NCBI GenBank assembly: GCA_018669005.1
Contig: JABJAL010000007.1
Coordinates: 1-57,209 of the forward strand
Direction: 5' to 3'
Length of the DNA: 57,209 nt
DNA from: Nitrospinaceae bacterium
GTDB lineage: Bacteria; UBA8248
A model generated the notes under the pieces. The model saw nothing but the letters and a program-made list of their open reading frames with translations, had not been told where the DNA came from and made no database searches. Of the stretch, positions 1-7,662 are shown piece after piece; positions within the stretch are counted from its first letter, which is position 1, and each line of letters begins with the position of its first letter. Both the position numbers and the translations under genes were made by a program.

Positions 1-429
1 GCGCTGGCCGTGGGCATTAAGGGTTGTATCTTCACCGCCCAGCGCGCGGCAGTGGAGATGAACAAGCGGGGTGGTGGTGCCATTATAAATATGTCGAGTT
101 TCTATGCGCATACCCCCGTCAAGGAGCGTGTTATTTACGTCGCTGTAAAGGGGGCCATCGAGGGTTTAACCCGATCGCTTGCCGTCGAACTCGCTGAATT
201 CGGCATACGGGTAAATGCGGTGGCGCCGGGCCCCATCCTAACTGAACGGCGTAGGTCCCAAGGCCACGGGCAGGCGGGAAATCTTGAGGAGCGCTATCGT
301 AAGATGCCGATGGCCCGGTTCGGCGAGGTGGATGAGGTGATCGAGGCCATTCTTTTCCTTGTGACGCCAAGGTCTTCCTACATGACAGGGCAGACCATCG
401 TGATCGACGGCGGAATAACGATAGTTTAA
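1..429 (+). CDS. Short-chain dehydrogenase/reductase, 3' part (5' end outside window)
   Basis: C-terminal 142 codons of a classical SDR, an NAD(P)-dependent cytoplasmic oxidoreductase; the frame is open from base 1, so the Rossmann N-terminus lies upstream of the window. Visible parts are the beta-5 stretch ending in the catalytic Ser (GAIINMSS), the catalytic Y-x-x-x-K pair (YVAVK), the helix that follows it, the RVNAVAPGPI cofactor-side loop and the usual C-terminal 'TGQTIVIDGG'. Substrate cannot be told. It converges on the DctP-like gene, 49 bases away. The family call is secure; the specific reaction is unknown. Confidence 0.9.
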   Translation, partial: ALAVGIKGCIFTAQRAAVEMNKRGGGAIINMSSFYAHTPVKERVIYVAVKGAIEGLTRSLAVELAEFGIRVNAVAPGPILTERRRSQGHGQAGNLEERYRKMPMARFGEVDEVIEAILFLVTPRSSYMTGQTIVIDGGITIV

Positions 430-478
430 CGAGGCTGTGCACCGGTCTATTCGGCACTGAAATTATCAACCGATCTTT

Positions 479-1402
479 TCAGCCGAGCATTTGAAATAAC
501 GTCCCGGGAATCTCTTTTCGCGCTTGATCAACCACAGGTGAAACGGCCTCCTTGAAGCGAGCCCGCTCCTCGGAGGATAGTTCGATGAAGCTGATGCCTT
601 CGCTTTCAAGCTCCCCGCGCATTTTAATCTCTTCTTCTCTGGCCGCCTCTCTTTGAAAAATAATGGCCTCTCTGATGCTTTCATTGACGGCAGCTCGCAC
701 CTCACTCGGCCATGAATCGACAGCATCCCGGTTGGCGAATATGCCCCTAGCTGCATAAAAATGCCCGGTCATGGTGATGTGGTCATGGAACCGGTGCATT
801 CCATAGGCCGCCGTATTCGCCAGTGGATTCTCCTGGGCGTCGAGTTCTCCCGACTCCATCATGGCAAGCCCCTCATGAAGATTTGTCGCACGAGGAAGCG
901 CCCCTAAAAGCTCAAAAGTTTTTTTATGGATCTCATTGGGCATTAGACGGATGCGAAGCCCGGCGCAGTCTTCGGGTGCGCGGATTGGGCCCCTGCTGTT
1001 CGATATGTGTCTGAAACCGTTGTCCCAATATCCGAGCATACGGAAGTTTTTTTTCTCTTCAATTTTTTGTGTCAAAAATTTTCCCAGCTCGCCATCAAGC
1101 GCCCGGTGGGCATGTTCTTCATTATCAAAAATGAAGGGCAGATCGATAATCTGGAGCTCGGGAATAATGTCGGAAAGGCCGTAGGCGGTCGATGAATAAC
1201 ACATTGTGAGTTGGCCATTTTCGACCATTTTTGTCATTTCCAACCCCTTATAGCCGAAATCGAGAACATTCCAGAAAATATCCACTCGCGCGGAATCTCC
1301 GAGTCTGGAGATGAGAGCATCCCGAAAGCGCACGATCGCGCGGCTGTGTGTGGTGTGCGGCGGGGAATAACCAGCGAAGCGAATATGGATGTCATTGCTC
1401 AT
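479..1402 (-). CDS. TRAP transporter DctP-like solute-binding protein lacking a signal peptide
   Basis: A 307-residue protein with the DctP fold signature: the middle block RMLGYWDNGFRHISNS, then 'RAPEDCAGLRIRLMPN' and the ligand-binding loop 'MESGELDAQENP'. DctP proteins normally bind organic acids in the periplasm and deliver them to DctQM permeases. I start at the ATG at 1402 because GGAGG lies 7 bases upstream of it; a longer frame to 1510 has no ribosome site and no resemblance to the family. Neither start gives a hydrophobic export signal, and no DctQ or DctM gene is near. It may act as a cytoplasmic ligand-binding protein, or may be exported in an unrecognised way. Family secure, role uncertain. 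Confidence 0.85.
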   Translation of the reverse strand: MSNDIHIRFAGYSPPHTTHSRAIVRFRDALISRLGDSARVDIFWNVLDFGYKGLEMTKMVENGQLTMCYSSTAYGLSDIIPELQIIDLPFIFDNEEHAHRALDGELGKFLTQKIEEKKNFRMLGYWDNGFRHISNSRGPIRAPEDCAGLRIRLMPNEIHKKTFELLGALPRATNLHEGLAMMESGELDAQENPLANTAAYGMHRFHDHITMTGHFYAARGIFANRDAVDSWPSEVRAAVNESIREAIIFQREAAREEEIKMRGELESEGISFIELSSEERARFKEAVSPVVDQARKEIPGTLFQMLG

Positions 1403-1542
1403 GTGAACGCCTCCAGGGGTGGTAAATTTTTCGGCGGTGCTGAATGATGTGATGGATTCTCGCCTACTGCGGATGAATATATCAAGGCGTTCCTGTTCTG
1501 GGTGTGCCAATAATAAAATATTAATTATGGAGGGGAGGACTT

Positions 1543-2421
1543 ATGCCTGAAAAAGTGGGTGTTGTAGGGCTCGGGTTGATGGGGTCGGTTTTGGCGTCAA
1601 AGCTCATCGCCGCTGGCTACGAGGTACATGGATGCGATATCGATGATGCCAGGGTGGAGGCGCTTAAAGCCGGTGGCGGGATTCCAGCGAGCACTCCGTC
1701 AGAGGCTGCCAAAGAAGCCTCGTTCGTTGTTCTGTCCCTGTTGAACAGCGATATCGTGAAGGAGGTGTGTTTCGGGCAAGACGGAATCGTCCAAAGCGCT
1801 CGGGAGGGGCTCATCGTTATCGACACAACAACCGCGCGGCCAGAGGATTCGATCGAAACGGCGGAAAAACTTCGAGAGCTTGGTGTTTCTTTTCTCGATA
1901 CGAGCTTGAGCGGAAGCCGGGACAATATCGTAGCCCTGGCTGGTGGTGATGAGGGAGCTCTCGATAAGGCTCGGCCCGTTATCGACACATTTGCTCGCTC
2001 TTGCCATTACATGGGGGAGAGCGGTAAGGGGGCGAGAACTAAGCTTATTGTTAACCTTATTTCAGGGCTTAACCGTCTGGTCATGGCCGAGGGGCTTGTA
2101 TTTGGGATGAAGGCAGGTATGGACATGGAATCGCTCTTGGAGGTGCTTATGGATACGGCTGCCTACAGTAAGGCCATGGCCAGCAGGGGCAAGAGAATGA
2201 TCGATGCCGATTATGAAAATCCCAGCTCGCGTATCCGACAACACCATAAGGATGTTCGCCTGATTCTGGAGCAAGGCCAGAGACTCAATTCACCGATGTT
2301 ACTTAGTAACATTCATAAACAGGTGCTTCAGGCGGCCGAGAATGGTGGTCTTGAGGATGCTGACAACGCGGCGGCAATCGAAGTTTTTCGTCGTTTGGCA
2401 GGGATACCCTCTATCGAATAA
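1543..2421 (+). CDS. NAD-binding beta-hydroxyacid dehydrogenase (3-hydroxyisobutyrate dehydrogenase family)
   Basis: A 292-residue cytoplasmic oxidoreductase of the 6-phosphogluconate / 3-hydroxyisobutyrate dehydrogenase superfamily, which oxidises short beta-hydroxyacids with NAD(P). The N-terminal GLGLMGSVLASKLI is the nucleotide-binding GxGxxG. 'DTSLSGSRDN' matches the substrate-binding DxPVSGG position, and 'GKGARTKLIVNLISG' carries the catalytic Lys region (G-x-x-x-K-x-x-x-N). GGAGGGGAGG sits just upstream of the ATG. It is followed by an aldo/keto reductase whose start lies 49 bases after its stop. A second family member is encoded at 3381-4319 on the other strand, so this region holds two divergent copies. 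Substrate not determinable. Confidence 0.9.
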   Translation: MPEKVGVVGLGLMGSVLASKLIAAGYEVHGCDIDDARVEALKAGGGIPASTPSEAAKEASFVVLSLLNSDIVKEVCFGQDGIVQSAREGLIVIDTTTARPEDSIETAEKLRELGVSFLDTSLSGSRDNIVALAGGDEGALDKARPVIDTFARSCHYMGESGKGARTKLIVNLISGLNRLVMAEGLVFGMKAGMDMESLLEVLMDTAAYSKAMASRGKRMIDADYENPSSRIRQHHKDVRLILEQGQRLNSPMLLSNIHKQVLQAAENGGLEDADNAAAIEVFRRLAGIPSIE

Positions 2422-2470
2422 TCAAAGTGCCCTTGTGGTATGGGGAATCAGCGAGAGGATGGGGTCGGTC

Positions 2471-3391
2471 ATGGAAAAACGCATGCTAGGAAACACCGGG
2501 GTGGAAATTACAGTTATGGGATTTGGTGCAATGACGATTGGAGGTCGCTTCGGCCCCGTAGACGATAATGAAAGTAACCGGGCGCTCCACACGGCCATTG
2601 ATGGTGGAATGAATTTTATTGACACGTCTAATGCCTACGGCGAGGGACACAGTGAAAATCTCATTGGACGTTTTTTGAAAGAGCGCTCTGATCGCGACGA
2701 CATAGTCATTTGCACAAAGGGGGGCAATAGCTTTGAGACGCTCTCGGGCGGTGGCTGGGGACGCGATTTCACCTCCGATTTTATCGGGAGGAGCCTAGAG
2801 GGGAGTCTTCAGCGCTTGGGATTGGAAGCCGTTGACCTTTATTTGCTCCACAATCCCAAGCTTGACGACATGAAGGCGGAGGATTGCTACGCCCTTCTTG
2901 AGAAGTGCAAGGATGAAGGTAAGCTCAAGGCCTGGGGTGTGTCGATCAATACACCCGAGGAATGCGACTATGCCGTTGAGTCGAAAAAAGCAGCGCTCTT
3001 TCAAATGGAATACAATGTTTTAAACCAAAGCGCGGCAGATTCATTCGCCAGAGCAAAAGACAAGGGTGCCGGTGTTATTTGCCGCGTCCCGCTCAAGCGG
3101 GGTTTCCTCTCCGGCAAGATCGATGAAACGGTCGAGTTTGGCGAAGATGACATGCGCCGTCGTATCTTGACTGCCGATAACATTCGGAAGTTTCAAGGCA
3201 AGTTAAATCGCCTTCGGGACGTGGCCGGGCAATTGAATATTTCTCCCGTCGAGGCGGCTCTTCGCTTCTGTGTATCAAATTCTAATATCTCTACCATTAT
3301 TCCCGGCATTCGTACCGAAGAGCAGGCGGCACAGAACGCAAGGTGTGGAACGCCACTGCCGCCCGAGGCGGTGAGACAGCTCACCGACTAG
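2471..3391 (+). CDS. Aldo/keto reductase
   Basis: A 306-residue NADPH-dependent TIM-barrel oxidoreductase. The four catalytic positions are visible: Asp in 'NFIDTSNAYGEG', Tyr in the same block, Lys in 'ICTKGG' and His in 'YLLHNP'. The C-terminal cofactor-binding segment (TIIPGIRTEEQ) is present. The frame runs back into the preceding gene; I chose the ATG at 2471 because the family begins at 'MEKRMLGNTGVEIT' and a GGATGGGG stretch precedes it; ATG 2459 is the alternative. Likely co-transcribed with the upstream dehydrogenase. Its 3' end overlaps the convergent gene at 3381 by 11 bases. Confidence 0.88.
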   Translation: MEKRMLGNTGVEITVMGFGAMTIGGRFGPVDDNESNRALHTAIDGGMNFIDTSNAYGEGHSENLIGRFLKERSDRDDIVICTKGGNSFETLSGGGWGRDFTSDFIGRSLEGSLQRLGLEAVDLYLLHNPKLDDMKAEDCYALLEKCKDEGKLKAWGVSINTPEECDYAVESKKAALFQMEYNVLNQSAADSFARAKDKGAGVICRVPLKRGFLSGKIDETVEFGEDDMRRRILTADNIRKFQGKLNRLRDVAGQLNISPVEAALRFCVSNSNISTIIPGIRTEEQAAQNARCGTPLPPEAVRQLTD

Positions 3392-4319
3392 TTTTTTTGC
3401 TCCTTCTCTTTGTTTTTTTGTTTTCACGGTCAACGTATGTTTTGTAAACAGAGATGCCGTCGAGCTCGCCGTAGCCCGCATCGATTCCTTCTTTGTATAG
3501 TGGGATGCAGGCGTCTCCCACGGGGGATATCGCACCTACTTGGTTCGCGAGATTTACGCCAAGTTGGATGTCCTTCATCTGAACATCGAGGGTGCTCATG
3601 GGTTTGGAGAATTTTTCGTGAACCATCAAAGGCGCTTGGGTTTGAAACTGGGCCCAGCCCCCCACACGGCTCCGCCCCAAAGCATCGAGCAGGAAGTTTT
3701 TCGAAAACCCGCAACCAAGGCCCACTCTTAAAATTTCGGATATCACGCAGCGACCCATCGTTGTCAGATAGTTGACTGTCACTTTGAGCTCGGCCCCCGA
3801 GCCTGATTTGCCGCAATAAATATAATCGGAGAGCATTTGGCCCAGCAGGGGAGCCACCTTGTTGTAGGCTCTCTTGCTGCCGCCCACCAAGAAGAGACCT
3901 TCACGCTGGGCGACAAATCCGCTGTTGCCGCTTACAGAGCCGTCCAGGTAGGTAACCTTTTTCTTCTTGCACAGCAGCGCGTGTTTTCTCGAATCGTTAG
4001 GGTCTGATGTTGTTGTGTCGATGACCACTTCGGGAGCGAGGCCTGGGGAAAAGGCTAGATACCCGTCTTTGCCTTGCGTTGTTTTTAGTGAAATTTTTGA
4101 GTTGGGCACCGAAATGAAAACGATATCGGCCTCCTCGGCAACCGCCCGGGGAGTGTTGAGCGGAATCCCCCCAATTTTTTTGAATTTCCGGCGGGCCGCC
4201 AGCGAGATATCCGTGCCGACCATGGCATATCCGTCTTGAATTAGATTTTTTGAAAAAGCCTGGCCCATTAATCCGAGTCCGATAAAGCCGATAGTCTTGT
4301 TTTTCAGTTTAGTGGTCAT
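3381..4319 (-). CDS. NAD-binding beta-hydroxyacid dehydrogenase (3-hydroxyisobutyrate dehydrogenase family), second copy
   Basis: A 312-residue member of the same superfamily as the gene at 1543, with the dinucleotide motif GLGLMGQAFSKNLI, the 'DGSVSGNSGF' substrate loop and the catalytic-Lys block 'GSGAELKVTVNYLTT'. The start has GGAGAAACGA immediately upstream. The C-terminus is a short Lys/Arg-rich tail (ENKKTKRRSKK) not typical of the family. It is read convergently to the aldo/keto reductase, overlapping by 11 bases, and lies downstream of the divergently placed GntR gene on the same strand, so it may be the regulator's partner gene. Substrate unknown. Confidence 0.88.
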   Translation of the reverse strand: MTTKLKNKTIGFIGLGLMGQAFSKNLIQDGYAMVGTDISLAARRKFKKIGGIPLNTPRAVAEEADIVFISVPNSKISLKTTQGKDGYLAFSPGLAPEVVIDTTTSDPNDSRKHALLCKKKKVTYLDGSVSGNSGFVAQREGLFLVGGSKRAYNKVAPLLGQMLSDYIYCGKSGSGAELKVTVNYLTTMGRCVISEILRVGLGCGFSKNFLLDALGRSRVGGWAQFQTQAPLMVHEKFSKPMSTLDVQMKDIQLGVNLANQVGAISPVGDACIPLYKEGIDAGYGELDGISVYKTYVDRENKKTKRRSKKTSR

Positions 4320-4446
4320 TTCGTTTCTCCAAAGAATAGGATGAATGCACAGTTTAATGATTATTTAAAGAGAAACTTAGATGCAACGTCAGGATAGGCT
4401 TGTCAAGGGTTAGTACTTTTTCGTGATTTATTTGGAGTTGGCTAGA

Positions 4447-5199
4447 CTAATATTCTTCATTGCTAAGGAGTTCGATACTGTATTTGTGTTGATTTCCCCG
4501 ATAGTAGATTTGGGAAAATTCGACGGGCTCACCATCTGTATCGTAAACGAAAGTTTCCACATACAAGACGGGGTCCAGAAGGCCGATGTTGAGTTGCCCG
4601 GCAACCTCGTTGTCCGCCGCTCTGGCCTCAAATGTCTGGTTGACCTTTCCGACTGTGAGGTGAAGTCGGTGTTTGATGATGTCGAACATGGTTCGGTTAA
4701 CGATGTCGTCCTGGGTTACTTTTTCGGCAAGGTGCGAAGGAAGAAAATTCATCGTGTAGAAATAGGGAGAGCCCTCTTCCATTCGGATACGCCGTATTCG
4801 CGTGATGCGGCTTTGATTCAAGGGGCTGAAGAACGCCTCGATGTCGGGAGGGGGCATCATCTCATCGATGGAGAGCAGAAGGCGCTCTCCATCTCCAGGG
4901 ACGTCTTGCCCGATGATTCCAGTTAATTTGGTCTTTTGATGTTTCGGCAGCGTTTTCGAAATAAAAGTTCCGTGACCACGTTCGCGGTCTAGTAGCCCAT
5001 CCGATTCAAGAATAGATAAAGCCTGCCGAAGGGTTACGCGGCTGACGCCAAAAGATTTGGCCAGGTCCATTTCCTTGGGGAGCTTGTCGCCTGGCGCAAG
5101 CTCTCCTTGCTCGATTCTTCGGCGCAGCATTTTCATGATCTGATAGTAGAAGGGTATGGAATGGTCTTTAATAGGATGTTCGAGTTGAATTTCGTTCAT
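4447..5199 (-). CDS. GntR-family transcriptional regulator, HutC type (UTRA effector domain)
   Basis: A 250-residue cytoplasmic DNA-binding regulator. Residues about 12-78 form the winged helix-turn-helix ('LPKEMDLAKSFGVSRVTLRQAL' region, then the wing 'RERGHGTFIS'), and residues about 95-240 form the UTRA ligand-binding domain (RIRRIRMEEGSPYFY..., ending 'VEFSQIYYRG'). HutC-type proteins usually repress neighbouring catabolic or transport genes until a small metabolite binds. It is divergent from the SDR at 5659, and the 459-base space between them holds a perfect 6-6-6 inverted repeat that could be an operator. The ligand is unknown. The ribosome site (GGGA) is weak. Confidence 0.9.
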   Translation of the reverse strand: MNEIQLEHPIKDHSIPFYYQIMKMLRRRIEQGELAPGDKLPKEMDLAKSFGVSRVTLRQALSILESDGLLDRERGHGTFISKTLPKHQKTKLTGIIGQDVPGDGERLLLSIDEMMPPPDIEAFFSPLNQSRITRIRRIRMEEGSPYFYTMNFLPSHLAEKVTQDDIVNRTMFDIIKHRLHLTVGKVNQTFEARAADNEVAGQLNIGLLDPVLYVETFVYDTDGEPVEFSQIYYRGNQHKYSIELLSNEEY

Positions 5200-5658
5200 T
5201 GTTTTCCCGTAGTGTAAATAAAAATTCTTTATGATCGAGAAAAACCCTTAGATTCGACATCCATGAATCAAGGATGATTGTTTGAAGCAATCTCTAGGGG
5301 GCGGTGTTGACTGAAATCTCGACTATCTAAATTTAGCATAATCATGACGAAATTGATTGGTCTAGTGCAACAAAATGAAAATTTTGGAGGCACTGTCCCA
5401 AATCCCCTGATAAATTAGGTGGAACCTGATAAGACAGGAAATTAGACAATTTTGACCATATAAGACTCCACATGAGCTTGCCATTGCTCGTCAAAGCATG
5501 GTATTGAAAGTAATACCTGGCGAGGAGTCAATCTGAGTTTGTGCCGAGTTGATTTTTTAAGCTGAGGCCCTAATTTCTAGTGTTAATGAGTCAATGCCAT
5601 TTTGGGCAGGGCAAAGTTGCCCCTGTATTTAGGACCATTGGATTGAGGAGGTTTGTGC
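5200..5658. other. Divergent intergenic region between GntR regulator and SDR
   Basis: 459 bases without a supportable gene. It is AT-rich and must hold the promoters of the divergent GntR gene and of the SDR-M24-ABC transporter series. The one clear element is the inverted repeat at 5500-5517 listed separately. I found no reading frame with recognisable protein content. Confidence 0.6.
5500..5517. promoter_or_regulatory. Perfect inverted repeat GGTATT-N6-AATACC, possible regulator operator
   Basis: Two perfect 6-base arms separated by GAAAGT. It lies about 140 bases before the SDR start and about 300 bases from the divergent HutC-type GntR gene, where an operator would be expected. GntR-family operators are usually short symmetrical sequences with GT...AC ends, which fits; binding by this regulator is inference. 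Confidence 0.45.
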
Positions 5659-6411
5659 GTGAGTCTTGAGGGTAAAGTTGCACTAGTAACGGGCGGAAAT
5701 CGTAGTATTGGAAAATCGATTTCTCTTGAACTTGCCAAGAGGGGTGCGGCGGTGGCCGTTCAATTTCACGCAAATGCAGATCCAGCGAAAGAGGTTGTCG
5801 AGGAGATTAAATCCTGTGGTGGCAAGGCGGCTGCATTCCAAGTCGACGTTAGTCAACGTGATGAAGTTGAGGCGATGGTCGAGGCTTGCCAGGCTGAGCT
5901 GGGGTCGGTGGATATCCTTGTGAACAACGCGCGGCAGCTCGTCAAGGGTAGGGAGTTTATGGAACTCAACTGGGAGGAGCACTACGTTCCCCACATTGAG
6001 GTCATGCTGAAGGGTACTTTTAACTGCTGTCAGGTTGCTTTGCCCGCGATGATCAAAAAGGGCTCGGGTAGAATCATTAATATCCTGAGCACTGTCATTG
6101 CGGAACGAAATCCAAGAACCAACTCCTACGGTTCCATCAAATCTGGTCTTCTTTATTTTTCTCAAAATCTGGCCACGGAAATGGGGCAGCACGGGATCAC
6201 GGTCAACATGGTATCCCCTGGCCTGACCGTAACGGAGCGCCCCATTCTTCATTCGGGTGATTACCAAAAAGACTATATTGAGCAAATACCTGCGGGCCGA
6301 ATGGGGACAACACAGGATGTCGCAGAGGCCGTGGCGTTTTTTGCCGGAGATGAGGCCTCCTTCATCAGCGGAGTCAATATGGCCGTCTCCGGGGGGAAGG
6401 CATTCTTTTAA
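5659..6411 (+). CDS. Short-chain dehydrogenase/reductase
   Basis: A 250-residue full-length classical SDR. Cofactor motif TGGNRSIGKS at residues about 12-21, NNARQ (the NNAG equivalent) near 88, catalytic Ser in 'ILST', and Y-x-x-x-K in 'YGSIK'; it ends with the usual 'ISGVNMAVSGGKA'. I start at GTG 5659 because GAGGAGG is 7 bases upstream; the TTG at 5653 would be too close to that site. It is the first gene of a same-strand series with the M24 protein and ABC transporter genes. The NNAG motif is altered to NNAR, which is uncommon. Substrate unknown. Confidence 0.9.
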   Translation: MSLEGKVALVTGGNRSIGKSISLELAKRGAAVAVQFHANADPAKEVVEEIKSCGGKAAAFQVDVSQRDEVEAMVEACQAELGSVDILVNNARQLVKGREFMELNWEEHYVPHIEVMLKGTFNCCQVALPAMIKKGSGRIINILSTVIAERNPRTNSYGSIKSGLLYFSQNLATEMGQHGITVNMVSPGLTVTERPILHSGDYQKDYIEQIPAGRMGTTQDVAEAVAFFAGDEASFISGVNMAVSGGKAFF

Positions 6412-6484
6412 TTTTAGAAATTTGATTGAAGTTTTGTAGTTATTTTTTTTGATAATGCCTTTATTCAATAAGGGGATCGAGACC

Positions 6485-7627
6485 GTGAATCTTTCCACAA
6501 AAGAGCGGGACCGCCGCCATACAAGGCTACGCGCCGACATGGAGCGAGAAAATCTGGACATTCTCGTTGTCTATGGAAACAGCGGGCGCCAGGGGCCGCG
6601 CACCGGTAATCTGGCCTATGTGAGTAATTTCCGGTCGTTTTCGGGCCAGCAGGTGCTTGTGTTTCCGCTCAAGGGCGAGCCGGTTTTGTTCGTCGGGGTA
6701 GAGAACCAACGAATCGAGGCGAATCGGGCGGGGTGGATCGAAGACGTACGCTGCGAGGCGATGACGCCGGTGCCTACACAAGCATGTGACTATCTTAAGG
6801 AAATTTCTGACTCTGGAAAAAGAATTGGAATCTCGACCCTCTCCATCATCCCGTACACTTGGTATCAGGAGTTTCAGGACCAAGTGCCGGCGAAAGAGTG
6901 GGTTGATTCTGGTGCGATGGTATGGGAGCCAAGGCTCATTCAGAGCAGCGAGGAAATCGAGATGTCGCGCCACGCCGCGCATTTGGGCGATCGCATCTGG
7001 GAGCGGATTTGCGAGTTCGCCAAGGAAGGCGTCACCGAGCTCGATATCCGCGCGGAGATGGACAACGTGATCCTCCCCGACGGCGGGACAGAGAACTTCA
7101 ACATGATGGGTCTCGCCAGCATGGCCAATGGCGGCGAGGCGCCTTGGGGCTACGTCATTCCCCAGACGAAAAGAGCCATGAAAATGGGCGATGCCCTATT
7201 GCTTGAAATTTCGCCTCGGGTCGAGGGTTATTGGAACCAGCTGGTGCGCGTCCTCTGCCTGGGGCCGGCGGAGCAATGGCTGATCGATGCCTATGATGTT
7301 GTGCGCGTTGCGCGGGACGCTGCGCTTGGGTGCCTCAAACCGGGCGAGCCGATGGTCGGGATGGTGAACGCCATGGACGAGGTATTTAAGATCAAAGGGT
7401 TTGAGGTGTGGCCCTTCGGACTGGTTCATATCACGGGGCTCGATCTGACCGATTACATGATTACGCCGAAATCCACCGGAACGATAGAGCCCGGAATGGT
7501 GATCACCGTGCATCCCATGTATCAATTGAGCCCAGATCGCCAGATATTTTGGGGCGAGTCTTATGTTGTAACTGATAGTGGTTTTGAGCAACTGAATCGT
7601 TGTTCCGATGAGTTGGCATGTCTCTAA
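6485..7627 (+). CDS. M24 (pita-bread) family protein with degenerate metal site, creatinase-like
   Basis: A 380-residue two-domain M24-fold protein: an N-terminal creatinase-like domain (about 1-150) and a C-terminal pita-bread domain. In metallo-aminopeptidases the site uses Asp, Asp, His, Glu, Glu. Here the first block reads 'LLLEISPRVEGYWNQLVRV' (both Asp replaced) and the first Glu site reads 'VITVHP'; only 'WGESYVV' keeps its Glu, and the 'FGLVHITGLD' His remains. It therefore probably acts without metal, as creatinase does, or is not a peptidase. I start at GTG 6485 (AAGGGG 9 bases upstream); ATG 6455 is possible. The 3' end abuts the transporter binding-protein gene, so it may process the imported compound. 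Confidence 0.8.
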   Translation: MNLSTKERDRRHTRLRADMERENLDILVVYGNSGRQGPRTGNLAYVSNFRSFSGQQVLVFPLKGEPVLFVGVENQRIEANRAGWIEDVRCEAMTPVPTQACDYLKEISDSGKRIGISTLSIIPYTWYQEFQDQVPAKEWVDSGAMVWEPRLIQSSEEIEMSRHAAHLGDRIWERICEFAKEGVTELDIRAEMDNVILPDGGTENFNMMGLASMANGGEAPWGYVIPQTKRAMKMGDALLLEISPRVEGYWNQLVRVLCLGPAEQWLIDAYDVVRVARDAALGCLKPGEPMVGMVNAMDEVFKIKGFEVWPFGLVHITGLDLTDYMITPKSTGTIEPGMVITVHPMYQLSPDRQIFWGESYVVTDSGFEQLNRCSDELACL

Positions 7628-7662
7628 TGGACGTTGAGTCCGAGAATAGGAGAGAAAAGACA

